A program made the position numbers and the translations under genes. From Pleurostoma richardsiae (lineage: Eukaryota > Ascomycota > Sordariomycetes > Calosphaeriales > Pleurostomataceae), in NCBI GenBank assembly GCA_030052745.1, contig JANBVO010000020.1, positions 496,001 through 560,000 on the forward strand: a stretch of 64,000 bases of DNA, in the 5' to 3' direction. Shown piece by piece: positions 46,555 to 58,359 of the stretch. A model generated the notes under the pieces. That model was not told the origin of the DNA. It did no database searches and saw only the letters and a list, made by a program, of their open reading frames with translations. How positions within the stretch are numbered: position 1 is the stretch's first letter; each line of letters opens with the position of its first letter.

Positions 46555-48246
46555 TCACACCTTCTTCTCCACTGCGACATCAACCGTGGTGGGGGAGCTG
46601 TCGGACATGTCCGCACTCTCTTCCGTCCCAGTGATTGTCTCCTTGTCTCGCTGGGTCCGGATTTCGAAGAGGCGCACCACCACGACCCAGACACACATGC
46701 CGCAGATGAAGCCCAAGCTAGCTTTGAAACCCTTCCGATACTCCGGAGCGTCAGTGACTGGGTACAGAAATTGCTGAATGACGGTGGTCAAGGCGGCTCC
46801 GAACCTGAAAATTGCAGGGGAGAATGTTAGACCGACTCCCACAAACAGGATTAAGAATGGGACTAACGAATTCATCACAGCAAGTGAAAGCGCCCGCACT
46901 TGGGTGTCGCCCGAAGTCAGGATATTCGCCCAGGCGTAATAGATGGGAGAAAGCGGTCCGTCGAGACCTGCAAACATGTATGACACGACTCGCAGCCCCA
47001 GCGGTATGTTCCAAACGACCAAGCAGATCGTCCCGAACAGTAGGATGGCGAGGTTCAGTGCCACGGCGTTCATGCGGCAGCCCGTAGCGTCCACATAAAC
47101 GTTCAGAGCCAAAACCATGACAATATTGAAGCCATTGATGGATGTTGGGATATTGTTGACCTGGTAGATGGACCAAGAATGCTCAGTATCGTACTTGAGA
47201 TACAGCTGCATCACCGTGTTCGAGACCTTCCCCACGGTGGTGTTCCAAAACCTGTACGTTGTCAGCGACGCTGCGTCGTGTCATGTATATGTATGGGAAT
47301 CAGGAGTGAGCGTACATCCACAGTACAGTCAGGACATAGAGCTGCCATGACTTGAGGGCGCGCATGAAGAGGTCCCAGGTGAAGCTGGTTGTCTCTTCTC
47401 GTCCGTCCTCGGTGAGTCTCTCTACGCACCGCAACTTCTCTTCGTCGCTCAAATAAAAGGCTTTGGTGTCGTACGGAGTGTCGGGGAAAAACACCATACC
47501 GTAGCAGGCGATTACAATCGTGATGATGCCGTCGATGATAAATACCCAGCGCCAGGCCTCGAGACCGTTCTTTCCGTCCAGGCTCGCAAGAACGGCACTC
47601 TGGAGGTAACCACTGATCATGGTGCCAACATAGGCAGCGCATGCAAATATCGCGGTCCGTTTCCCGATCTCAGTCTTTTTGTACCACGAGCCGAGCACGT
47701 ACTGTACCCCGACGAAACACGATCCTTCGAGGAATCCCACGAAGAAACGTATGGGGTAGAGCTATGCCGCGGAAAGGCTGTCGGTCAGGTACCACATTTC
47801 TTCCACCTCGGGTGGGACACTCAAGGGCCACATACCTGGTTAACGTCCTTCACTGCGTACGTACCAATGGTGAGAATGGCCCAGATGAACTCCAGCCCCG
47901 GGAGGAGCAGCCGTGGCGGAACACGCGTTAACAGAATGTTGGCAGGGATAGGTCCCAAGATCTGTCCAACCTGGAAGCAGGTCGTTGCCAAGTTAAACTC
48001 GGTGCCGAACATCTTCAGGTCCTCGCGCATGCCGCTGACATAGGCATTGCTGAGGTTTGACTGGTCCAGCCATTTGGCAAAGTAGGCAAGGCAGCCGTAG
48101 GTCAGAATGAAGAAGTCGATCTTGAACAGCAGCTTCTTCTCGCTGGCGGATGTTCCCTTGGGATACCAGATGAAGAAGGACGGGCGGTCTCTCCCGTAGG
48201 AGGACGCAAAGATCTTCTTTGCGTAGAATTGAAGGGATCCGTCCAT
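46555..48246 (-). CDS. MFS carrier, Liz1/Seo1-like anion:cation symporter
   Basis: Three exons (48246-47836, 47761-47316, 47251-46555) encode 517 residues. The N-terminus is cytosolic (RPSFFIWYPKGTSASEKKLL, typical of pantothenate/allantoate permease relatives) and TM1 carries YFAKWLDQSNLSNAYVSGM. YPIRFFVGFLEGSCFVGVQY, SWYKKTEIGKR and EAWRWVFIIDG are the conserved ACS-family blocks; YQVNNIPTSINGFNIVMVL and SGDTQVRALSLAVMNSL follow in the second half. Relatives import vitamins or small organic acids. It lies between two 2OG-Fe(II) oxygenases and is divergent from the second, sharing a 564-bp promoter region, which suggests a common pathway. Confidence 0.92.
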
Positions 48247-48810
48247 CTTGGACCCGGTCTACGTTCTGGCCTGTCTAGTAAAGCGATCCCGGACTGTAAT
48301 GAGAGGGTGGATGAGAGGCGAGAAGGACAGCCGCCCGGACAGGCCAACCCTCTGCTGTAATATGCGATCGGTGTCGCCCGCCATTCCTTCCTCACCGTAT
48401 CAATATCAGGATCGTGGCTGTCGCCACTACGCCGCTAGCTGCCAAGTACAAGCTACCGGTAGTGCAAGCGGCGCAGATAGGGAGGAGCCGAGTTGCATTG
48501 GCGATGGCTACCTGTCGGGCCATTGATATGTTTAGCACGGGGGCCAGCGATACGCCCGGTCGGGTTGGATCGAGCCGGAGTGGGCCGGTGCCCCCGCCGA
48601 TGCGGAGATAGGCAAGTTGATACGACGAGTGGGGAGGTCGTCACCGGCGGACTACCCTGCAAACCACGGCGGCCCGGTCGCGCAGAGATAAGAGATTCCT
48701 CTCCCCTGTTGCGGGGTCTAAAGGCGTTGTAGAGACGCGTATACCAGCCCAGGTGCAGGTCGGAGAGAACGGCCAGTCCTAACGCTCCCTCGAGCTCCTT
48801 TCTGCAGACA
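48247..48810. other. Bidirectional promoter of MFS carrier and 2OG oxygenase B
   Basis: 564 bp, GC-rich, with several CGG and CCG triplets that could serve Zn2Cys6 factors; I could not settle on a specific site. A 5' UTR of the oxygenase ends just before ATG 48811. Confidence 0.45.
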
Positions 48811-50145
48811 ATGGCTGCAGTCGCATCCCCGGTCGTGAGCGCAGCTCCGCCCTCACACACCGACGTAAGGACCCCTATGCACGGGAAGTAGGCGGCCGAT
48901 CAGATTAGATCCTGAATGCTAACATTGCAGACAGGAGTCGAGCAAATATGTCTACTTCCATTCCGGCGTAGAGGCGACATACCGCAAAGTCGCAGAGGCA
49001 CCTTCTTCGTTCACATCTATCCCCACCATCGATCTCAGCGAGATCGACAGTCCCTCACCCGAGGCACGGAAAAGGATCGCTAAGGAGATTTACAACGCCT
49101 GCCACGACTGTGGCTTCTTCTACGTGAAGAACCATGGCATCTCCGAGGATTTGGTCAAGCGGACATTCGAGCTGCTCCGGCGTTTCTTCTCACTCGACCT
49201 CGAGACCAAGATGGATGCTCACGTGCAGAAGAACCCTGCCATTAGAGGGTATGAGCCCATGCTGGAGACTCGATTGGACCCGAGGACTCAGGGAGGCAAG
49301 TCATCCAATTCCTGGTCATGAATGCGCGCTGACAACCCACGAGACATCAAGGAGGCCTTCACGATGGGCGACTGCGTCATCGAGCCAGAGCAGGACTATG
49401 CCGGGAGGACCGGCCGGCCGCCGCCAGGACACATTACAAAGGCTCAGAACATCTGGCCCTCGGGAGCCCCGTGGTGGCGTGCGGGGCTGTACGAATACTA
49501 CAACCAGATCTTCCCACTCTCAATGAAGCTGGCCAAGGTCATTGCTTTAGCTTTCGACCTAGATGAGGGCGCATTCGACCCTCTCTTCAAGTTCCCCATC
49601 ACCGGCATGCGGGCGTTGTACTACCCACCGACGCCGCTGGATAAGGATGCGAACAATGTTGGACTCGGCGCACATGCTGACTTCTCCTGTAAGAAACAAT
49701 GCCATACCTGCGTGTGACAACCGAGATACTAACAGGACCAGGGCTCACGTTGGTCCTACAGGATGATGTGCCGGCTTTAGAGGTCCTCAACCAAGATGGC
49801 ATCTGGGTAGATGCGCCTCCGCAGCCCGGCACCTTCGTCTGCAATGTCGGCCAGTACCTGGAGCGGCAGACGAACGGAAAGTTCCCGGCGACCGTACACA
49901 GGGTGAGGAACAGGACCGGCCAAGAGCGGTATTCCCTCCCGTTCTTCTTGACCATGGATCCGGATGTGGATTTGGACGTCCTTGGCTGCTGCAAGGATGA
50001 GGGCCAGGCACCGAAGTATGACAAGATCAACGTGGGGGATCTCTACGTCAGGCGCGTCCTGCCTGCTAGACGGAAGCACCCAACGAGCATCAAGTTCAGC
50101 AGCGTGCCACAGGAGCAGTGGAAGTACGACATGCTACTCAACTAG
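48811..50145 (+). CDS. 2-oxoglutarate/Fe(II) oxygenase (IPNS-like) B
   Basis: Four exons (48811-48864, 48935-49295, 49344-49688, 49742-50145) give 387 codons. The second intron, 49296-49343, is a GC-AG intron (GGAG|GCAAGT), needed to join RTQG with DIKEAFTMGDC. The DIOX_N region reads IPTIDLSEID ... GFFYVKNHGISEDLVK. Iron ligands are LGAHADFS (H-x-D) and ATVHRVRN; the 2OG Arg is in GQERYSLPFFL. GTFVCNVGQYLERQTNGKFP matches the family block. Expected length and order. It is divergent from the MFS carrier, and the substrate is unknown; flavone-synthase or gibberellin-oxidase style names from databases would be uninformative here. Confidence 0.92.
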
Positions 50146-50519
50146 ATTTCAGTTCACCTACTTAGCAATGTCCCACCAACCGTAGCATCAGGCACGAAGG
50201 GTACCCAGTAGATTTCCGGATCGCGCCTTCGTTCGTGAATCTCAATGCCGACGCATGAAAAAGAGGAGATCGGAGATGGCCTCGTTAGGGAGTGTTGCTT
50301 GATGGTGCCCATGGTGATCGAGTGACTCCGACGCCTCATGCCGTGCACTTCCCGATACCACAGCTCTCGTTCCGGATACCACAGCCGGCGCCGGATGGAC
50401 AACTTGTCACATACGGGTCCGTAGAGTTCAGTTCAGTTCAGTATTCAGATTGATATAAACAAAGATGGAGACTATCCTACACTTCATCACCCCAGCCACG
50501 ACGCCGGAAACATCCAAAA
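50146..50519. other. Intergenic, convergent 3' flanks
   Basis: Between 2OG oxygenase B and the aminopeptidase. A short direct repeat GTTCAGTTCAGTTCAGTA lies near 50428. No gene. Confidence 0.4.
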
Positions 50520-52250
50520 TCAGATGAACAGCTTGCTGCCATGGTACCTGGTCGTCTCCTCATACAAAGTGGCGCTGACGGCCAGTGTCCGTTCGGGGAA
50601 TCCTTTGAATGAGGAGGCGAAAGTGGCGACGGAGTGAGCAACCAACTGGTGGGGGGATTAGGTTAGAGCGATTACCAAAGAACACAGGCACAGTGCTGGG
50701 TACTGACCTTGGTATTGAGCTCCCATGCGGTAAGGTTGACATTGCCAACGTCGTCGCACAGCTGGTGGTAGCAAGGGTCATACCAATCCCCAGCCTTGCC
50801 GCCGAATATCTCCGCCTCCTGCTTGGTCTTAACGCCCTCTGTAACGCGAACGTGAGTTTATACTTCTCTCGCTATGTCCAGGAGCATACGAGAGTGCTAA
50901 AGATTGCTCCAAAGAAAACGAAGTTACTTACCAGCACCTGTGGCAATCCCGCCCCCAGGGATGCCGTTGCGGATGAAGGCGTCATAGTCGCTGCGGCCGT
51001 CAAAGGGGATGAAGGTGTACCCGAGACCATGAGCCTTGTACCACTCAACATACAGGTCCCTCAACTCTTCCGAGCCGGTGGGATTAACTGCATTGGTTGC
51101 ATTGTAGACTTGGTACGCAAAGTTGGGGCTGCCGAGCATGTCATAGTCCATAAAGAGGCGGATCTTTGCGTTCTCTTCTGGGGACAGGACAGAGACGTAG
51201 TAGTCAGAGCCCAGCAGGCCCTCCTCCTCCCCCGACCACCACGCAAAACGCACACAGTTATTTACGGTAAATTTGGTGAGCTGGGTCGCGATCTCGAGTA
51301 GACTCAAGCTCCCAGAGCCGTCGTCGTTGATACCGGGGCCTTCAGGGACGCTATCACTGTGACCGCCGAGCATGACGCAATTGTCCGAGTCACCCTCGAT
51401 CGTCTGTGCGACGATGTTGTTGGTTGAAATAATGTTGACAACAGAGTCGATATAGGCGATTGCCTCAATGGTAGCCCCATTTCTGAGCTTCTTGATGAAA
51501 GGGACGGCCTCTGACCCCGCCATGCCGAAAGTCGCGACATGGTCCGGCGACGGAGTTCCCAAAGTGCCATGAAGCCCTTCATCCTCGTCTGCCGAGTCGA
51601 AGATCACGGCAGCGGCGGCGCCAGCCTTGCCAGCCAGCTCCGACTTTGCACCGAAGGCGCAGGTGCCGCGGCGGATGAAGGCGATGTTACCGCTCACATC
51701 GACGGGATAATCCGAGGAGTCGCACCCTTCGTTCTCGACGAGGATCAGGTCACCGTGAACGGGCTCCTTGTCCTTCGTTGGGGGAGTCAGACTCATGGGT
51801 GATGCGGTCTTGGGCACCTCATGGCCGAGGACCAGGCGGGACTCGAAGACATTGCCTGATACAGCCGGGAACGACTGGTTGGCCAGCGTGTAATAGTCTC
51901 CAAGCTCTGCAATGGTCGAATAGATGTATGAAAGTGTCCCAAGATGGCCTACTCGGAAGTTAAGCAGATGGTTCTCCAGAGCTGGCAACCGACGACGCAC
52001 CTTCACTCCCAATCACCCGTGTGGGATGATTGTACTCTTCCTCGCCGAGCTTGGCGATCTCATAGAGCTCCTCTGCCCGCTTGAGCAGATTGTCTGCCGT
52101 GATGCTTGCCTGGAGAGCTTCCGAATCGATCATAGGCTTCACAAGCTTACCACTCAGAGGAGCTTGCTCACCCACAATTGGCGACTGAGGAAGCTGGGCA
52201 GTGACGCCCTGAAGCCCGGCCAGGACCGGGAGCCAGAGTTGCTTCAACAT
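50520..52250 (-). CDS. Secreted M28 zinc aminopeptidase with PA domain
   Basis: Extracellular or vacuolar leucine/aminopeptidase Y type enzyme. Four exons (52250-52001, 51951-50932, 50838-50708, 50645-50520) sum to 508 codons. A signal peptide (LWLPVLAGLQGVTAQ) precedes a propeptide and a protease-associated domain (GDLILVENEGCDSSDYPVDV, GNIAFIRRGTCAFGAKSELA). The M28 metal ligands are visible in order: GGHSDSV (His, Asp), INDDGSG (bridging Asp), WWSGEEEGLLGSDYY (catalytic Glu pair) and DYDMLGSPN (Asp). The last His lies in WYDPCYHQLCDDVGNV, beside Cys residues that form the usual disulfide. N-glycosylation sequons are frequent. Well supported; substrate preference cannot be told. Confidence 0.94.
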
Positions 52251-53147
52251 CGCCGCAACGACACCCGCGCTTCTTGTCAGACCTAGTGACGGAGACTTCT
52301 TACGCCGAGTCTGCTGCTGAGCACGGAAGCTATGAAGAGCGGCCTGCAGCGCAATGTAGAGAGATGAATGACTGTGCTGCTGTTTGTGCCATTTTGCCGT
52401 GCGAAGCAGGCGGCGACTTCGGCAGCCCGGTTGCTATGCGACCCCGCTAACCCAATCAGGAACTTGCGTGCTACGGACCCGAGCCGTGGGTCAGGCACGT
52501 AATGAGGTCGTTACCTACGCGTTGCCTAACTGGGTTGGGTGGCAGTGTTTCTAGTGTGTCATCGGAAATACTCACACCAGGTGAACCGATTGTCCGGACT
52601 ACCTAGGCTGTAATATCGACTGCTTCCCGAGTTCAGAGCTCACTGCCTGCCTCAAGATATGGCAAATATACCTGCGGGTACATCATCTTGTTGAAATACT
52701 CGAGATGTGCATTTCCATTTAACCCCAGGCAAGCACCAGACCAGATCTGCACTGCACTGTGTCTCCGCGGCCCAAGGAGATAGATGCCCTTGGGATGCTG
52801 CTTCTTTCTGCCCGCTTGATCTACAAAAGCTACTGGTTCCGACCGGTCAGGGGAGTGCGCACGAGGTCGATGGGCCTGTGCACAGGCGCGTAAATCAGAC
52901 GACAAGGGGCAGTCAACGAGGTTCTGATGATCAAAACATGAGGGTGGAGGATGATGGCGTGCTCTGCTCACGGCCGTTCCCGTGCTGCTTTCTTGGGTCT
53001 ATCTATGTTCCCCAACCCCCGCCTCCTCCCGCCTCACCCCGAAGCGGTGTTCACAGAACTGCCGTAGCTGTAACGACTCTTGAATAAGTCTTCTGAATGG
53101 CGTCGTGTTCTTGACACGACAAGTGCCGGCAGGTTCCTACAGCAGCG
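52251..53147. other. Intergenic, aminopeptidase promoter
   Basis: Upstream region of the aminopeptidase and 3' flank of the LovD-like gene. Open frames at 52633-53087 on both strands are not convincing. Confidence 0.4.
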
Positions 53148-54628
53148 TCACGAATCCCGAGACGCCAACTCATAGATCCCTTTCTGGAATTGAGCATTCA
53201 GAGTCTGCGTGACGGAATCGGCCGACGGGAACATCTGGCTCCCGTAAAAGCCAGCCGTTCCACTATCACGGTCAAGCCACTGCATAAAGGGGGACTGTCA
53301 GCTCACAACGCCCTAGGCAGATTATTCCAATCCCTCACATGCAGCGTCACTCACCCAGAAGCAGTTTGGCAGTCCAGACCAAATCATCGTCCCCGGGCCG
53401 CACTTATTAGGAATCGGATCCAGGGCTACTTGCCCACCGAGAGAGAAGCTCCACTTCACGTCGGCGACATCTCTCACCCCCGACTCCTTGACGAGTACCA
53501 CGGGGTCGTCGTTGCGAGCCAAACGGGCCTGCAACTCTGGAGACGGTGGCAACTGTGGCCAACACAGCTCGCTGACCAGCTTGCTCGGCAGGAGTTTGCC
53601 GTCGTCGAGTAAGAGAGACTCGATCACCTTGATGTAGTCCTCTGCGGTGCTGTACAGGCCGCCGCCGCCGCCTTCGTCGTGGGGATCCACATGCCCGAAA
53701 GTCTCCATGGGATCGGGCGCAAGCTCACCATCCTCGAGTCGCATGGTGCGTTGGATGAGCCGTTTCGTGAACTCAGAGTCACGAAGGGGACGAAACGTGG
53801 TCGACCTCATACCGAGTGGCTCCCAGATGTACTTGGCCATGTAGGAGCCCAGGGTCAGGCCTTCGCCGTTAACGCGCTCGACTACCTTGCCAGCCCAGTC
53901 GATACTGGTACCGTACTCCCACTTCCCCGGCGCCCCCGGGGGGAAGATCAAGGGGTAGCGGTAGTTGAGGGTGATGGGTCCGTTCTTTGACAACTTGGAG
54001 GGATGGTAAGGTGAGTCCTCGGGCAGGCTCACGCGCCAGCCGCGAACAAGAGATTGGCCCCACTCATAGCATAACCCGCTGGTGTGCGTCAGGAGACGGC
54101 GCAGGGTCAGAGGCTCCTCGGTCGTCGTCACGGTCGGCGGCCCATCTGAATCTGACGGAGGGATAAGCACCTCGATAGGCGTTGCGTACTCCGGGAGGAC
54201 AGTGGATAGTGGTTCGTTGAGGGTGATAAGACCTCGCTGGACCAACTGCAGGACTGAGATAGCCGTGAGGAGCTATTGCGAACGTAGCGTTGTCAGTCCA
54301 GCTCCCCAAGTTATGGGCACAAGACAAAGATGCCTCTCGCAATGGGGAACTTGTGAGATGGCCGTTACCTTCGTACACGATGCTATCCATAAGAGACTAT
54401 CCAGCTTCATCGGCTCCGAGTCGGCCTTCAGCGACTCCCGGCCGAATGCACTACTATAATGCTTTACTCCTGGAAAGGGCGATATCAGCGTGGTGCGGCC
54501 AAATGAGAAGCAACAGCAGGAGGCGCACCATCACTGCTCTTGTATACAGCGGTCAGCGCGGCACCGACGACACGCTTCTCTGCAATGGCAGTCTCTATAG
54601 CAGACTCGAAGGGCAAGGCCGACGCCAT
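53148..54628 (-). CDS. Beta-lactamase-fold serine hydrolase (LovD-like transesterase family)
   Basis: Four exons (54628-54529, 54469-54369, 54272-53355, 53279-53148) encode 416 residues. The start MASALPFESAIETAIAEKRV, the SxxK nucleophile in LLWIASCTKLLTAISVLQLV and LTHTSGLCYEWGQSL are typical of the fungal class C beta-lactamase-related family that includes LovD (acyltransferase of lovastatin synthesis) and esterases such as EstB. EYGTSIDWAGKVVERVNGEG and YIWEPLGMRSTTFRP are conserved, and WSFSLGGQVALD carries the HxG/LGG-like strand. The general reaction, acyl transfer or ester hydrolysis through a Ser-Lys-Tyr centre, follows from the family. No PKS or NRPS is adjacent, so a tailoring role is open. 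Confidence 0.92.
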
Positions 54629-55529
54629 AATGAAATATCGGTAATGCGCTTACGTCCTGGATAAGCCTCAGAAGCCGACGCGCCAGGAAAAGGTTAAGTT
54701 TGCCAGGCGGGTTATATGGTGCCTTTGGAGTAGTCGCGATGCTTTGCACCCGGTTCTCTCTCGGTCGCCGTCGGTTGCCGCGCAGCACGCGATGATGTGC
54801 GAAGCCTGGAGCCTGGAGCCGCATCCCCTCTCGCGTGCGGTCCCCTCCGAGCTGGACCACTTTAGCTCCATCCTGAGCTTTCGGCGCCTCGGTCTCCGCC
54901 ATGCGCCTACTCACAGCTTGCTTTCCATGGGACCACAACCTCAGACATCATCTTAAGGCTACCCGCCACATCGTGGCCTGGGAAGTGTGATCTTGGCTAT
55001 CTGCACCTTCCCACCTTTGTTCGGATCCTCGGGGTTAGGGATTCGAGAGGCGGGGAACACAGGCAGATATCGCAAGTTCCTTGCTATTTCTGAAAGCCAG
55101 CTGTGGCTCCTTGGTCGCGACGCCAAATCAGTCGGCCCGTCACCTCTACGCTGATACCGGAGGGCAAGGTTCTCGAGGGAAATAGCAAGCATTACCATAA
55201 TGGCGGTGAGGTTCAAACGCTGCACAGTGCAGTGGATGATGATGGGACAGCAATGCGGGTGCGCTGGCAGCCTGTTTCAGGCTAACATGTGGACACCGGA
55301 AAGGGTGCGTGTCGCTGCTAGTGCGGTACGTCCAAGTTAGGCAGCTGGAATCAGGGGCTTCGCTTCGTTCCTCGGCAGATCAGATCACCACGCTACCTAA
55401 TTTCCCACCACCACGAATCCCCGCAGGCAAGTAAGGTAGGAAGACCCCGCGACTTCAAGGGTTGAACCTGTGGCTTGTCTGTCCATCGCAGCTCCATATG
55501 GGACTCCTAAGTCTCGAAATTCTGGCAAA

Positions 55530-55551
55530 CAGCCAGCCAGCCAGCCAGCCA
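55530..55551 (+). repeat. (CAGC)n tetranucleotide microsatellite
   Basis: About five perfect CAGC units (CAGCCAGCCAGCCAGCCAGC). Simple-sequence tract in the leader region. Confidence 0.8.
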
Positions 55552-55879
55552 AGAGTGCATCGTGTCGATGGGCGAGAAGAGCGAGACTCGGCATATCCAT
55601 GCCATCATAAGGCAGGGAAGAAGAAGAGGAGAAGCGAATGTTCGAATTAGTTCGAGGGAGCAGCACCCAGCTCGAAGCATCGAACGCGTACAGACGAACA
55701 GGAGACGTGGCTGGGCTCCACTCCTTGGCCGGCCGCACGGGGCACACAAGCGGAAATTAGCCCAGGTCCCGACCCCCCGATTTCTCCTGTCCACCCACAC
55801 ACAAAAATTCGAGGTCCCGCAACCGTGACCGGCAAGCTGCGAGTGAGAGTGAGCAGACCGTGTGAGAGCCAGCCCAGCC

Positions 55880-55966
55880 GGAGTAGAAGAAGAAGCAGCG
55901 CAAGAAGAAGAAGAAGAAGAAGCTGCCGCCGCAGAACAAGAAGAGGAAGAAGAAAGAAAGGAGGGA
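55880..55966 (+). repeat. Purine-rich (GAA)n tract in 5' leader
   Basis: Runs of AGAAGA units broken by a short CTGCCGCCGC segment, ending about 25 bp before the ATG at 55992. Such polypurine leaders are common before highly expressed fungal genes. Confidence 0.65.
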
Positions 55967-55991
55967 GACGGGAGCACGACCAGCAGCCATC

Positions 55992-57852
55992 ATGGCCACC
56001 AAGACCAAGACGATGCTACCCGGGGAGTTTGACTTCATCCCGACTCCTCCGCCGCCGAAGCCGACCATGGAGACGGGCGAGGACTGTGGCGTCAAGATCA
56101 CCTCGGTAAGCCCTTTCCGAGCTCTGCCGCCCAGCTGATGCCAGCGGAAACTCCTGTGACCCGCCGCTAACCCACGGCTTCAGTACCCTGCCATCAAGAA
56201 CGCTCCTCTGCCAGCCGACGGCGCTGGAGGCGAGAGCTTCTCTAATGTTGCTCTACTATCGCTCATCGCATTTGTGCCCACGTACCTGGCCTGGAAGGTC
56301 GGTGGCGGGATTAAGACCACCATCTTCTTCGGCCTCTTCACCACCGTGCCCCTTCTGATCGCCTTCTGGGCCGTGACCTCTGCTATCAGCCCCCGCCTCA
56401 ACGACAAGGTCAAGCTGCCCGGCCGCCCCATTGAGTACTATCTAGACTTCAAGTCCGACGCCGACAAGGCGAGATACCATGGCAGGCACCGTATCCCCAT
56501 GCAGACCTTCTATGAGAAGTACTTCAGTGGTGAGGTCGACTTCCGAGGTGACTGTCTTGAGGTTCTCGAGTACCGTCATGACTGGGCCAGTTTCCGGTTC
56601 ACCCTCGACATCTTCCGCTTTATCTTCTTCCAGTTTGCCCCTGATGTCATCATGCACAGCCGTGGTCAGGGTACGTTGCAATCCTTGCCGTCCTTCAGCG
56701 CATGCTAATTCTTGCTCCCCGGAGTGGGAGACTGTCTGGATGTGGTCTTGCTAACCTCGCCACAGATGACACCCAGATCCGCGACAACTATGACCGCGGG
56801 AATGACTTCTATGGCTGGTTCCTCGGTCCTCGCATGGTGTACACCTCTGGTATCATCTCAGACGTCAACCGGGAGGAGACCCTTGAGGAGCTGCAAGACA
56901 ACAAGCTAGCCATTGTTTGTGAGAAGATCGGCCTCAAGGCTGGTGAGCGAATGCTTGATATCGGCTGCGGATGGGCTACCCTGGCCAAGTTTGCCAGTCT
57001 GAACTACGGTGCCAAGGTCACTGGTATTACGGCCGCCCGCGAAGGTACCGCCTACGGCAACGAGGTGCTCCGCAAGGCCGGAATTCCTCAGGAACAGAGC
57101 AAGATCCTCTGCATGGACTACCGCGATATCCCCGAGCAGAAGTTCGACAAGATCACCGCCATCGAGATGGCCGAGCATGTTGGCATCTTCAAGCTGACCA
57201 ACTTCTTTCGTCAGTGCTACGACCTGCTCGAGGATGATGGCGTTGTCTACATCCAGGTGTCTGGCCTAAGGAAGGCGTGGCAGTACGAGGACTTTGTCTG
57301 GGGCCTCTTCATGAACAAGTATATCTTCCCCGGAGCCGACGCATCCACGCCTCTGGGACCGTACGTAGGCTGCATGGAGGCTGCCGGCTTTGAGGTCAAG
57401 AGGTACGTAACCCCGTCGCATTGCTAAGAGTCGTGGTCAGCCTCGTGATGAGAAACTGGTCCAGTGGGTACTTGGCTAACTTCCCGGCTTGCAACAGTGT
57501 CGATACCGTTGGAGTCCACTATTCCACCACCCTCTGGAAATGGTACCGCAACTGGCTGGGCAACCGTGACAAGGTTGTCGCCAAGTATGGACCGAGACTG
57601 TACAGGGTCTGTCTACGACACTTTCCCCATGCCACTCTGCGAGTCTCTTGTGCTGACCTCTGGCAGATCTGGGAGTTCTTCCTTGCCTGGTCCACCATCG
57701 CTTCCCGCCAGGGTACTGCCACCTGCTTCCAGTTCACCCTCGTGAAAAACCTCAACTATGTCCACCGCGCCGACGGAATCTCAACTCAGTTCGGACTGCA
57801 TGGCGCTCTACAGGCTAGCAAGGCTGCTGGCAAGGCCTCCCTGAAGGAGTAA
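55992..57852 (+). CDS. Sphingolipid C9-methyltransferase
   Basis: Adds the C9 methyl branch to the sphingoid base of fungal glucosylceramide, using SAM at the ER. Five exons (55992-56105, 56184-56670, 56766-57402, 57498-57606, 57667-57852) give 510 codons. Two hydrophobic segments lie near residues 55-100 (VALLSLIAFVPTYLAWKVGG and IFFGLFTTVPLLIAFWAVTS). The catalytic part is of cyclopropane-fatty-acid-synthase type: DNYDRGNDFYGWFLGPRMVY, SAM motif MLDIGCGWATLAKFA, ITAIEMAEHVGIFK, and the tail HYSTTLWKWYRNWLGNRDKV. Order, length and N-terminal EFDFIPTPPPPKP match characterised fungal C9-MTs. The family affects growth and virulence in several moulds. Confidence 0.95.
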
Positions 57853-58359
57853 GGTCACCATTGGCAGGCTGGTATTAGGCCCAAGATTGGCGAGGTCAAC
57901 TAGACACCAGGGCCCATGTTTTCATTGTGGCTCTGACTTATTTCGCTAATAATTACGATAAGGGGGTAAAGGACAGGGTGAAAAGGGGTGCCGTGATGTT
58001 AATCACCAAGACATAGTGATGGCAGCCTAAAACCTCTCATCATAGAGGCTTCCAGATCGCGAGCAGGAAATAGATCTTAATGCCTGGTCTCTTTGGGTTT
58101 TTACCTCCAGGAAAAGCCATCAGGCATCAACATGTTCCTCGACGTCAGGCGAAGCCTATGTGGCACTCACGGGCATAGGGGCATTAGGGGCACAGGCCTA
58201 GAGGCGCGAGCCAAGTCGCGCACACCTCATCGCCTGCGGTCAGATGTTGACTCGGCCGTTGATTTGGCTGCATAATATTGCCCCTGCGACTGCCTTGTAT
58301 CAATCTCAACGATAAACTGGTTACTCTAGGAATCTTCTGAATGTCCGTGACAGAGTCTT
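57853..58359. other. Intergenic, convergent 3' flanks
   Basis: 3' UTRs of the methyltransferase and of the BTB protein. No feature seen. Confidence 0.4.

Larger units (their letters stand above)
54629..55991. other. Intergenic with long 5' leader of sphingolipid methyltransferase
   Basis: About 1.3 kb without a supported gene. The right end is the probable 5' UTR of the methyltransferase, very purine-rich. The minus strand of the same stretch gives misleading poly-Ser/Phe open frames. Confidence 0.45.

Noticed and set aside
50609-51301. 230-codon plus-strand open frame
   Set aside because: Antisense of the M28 aminopeptidase, crossing its introns; no recognisable product.
55507-56101. Minus-strand open frames with poly-Ser and poly-Phe runs
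   Set aside because: They are the complement of the polypurine leader of the sphingolipid methyltransferase.
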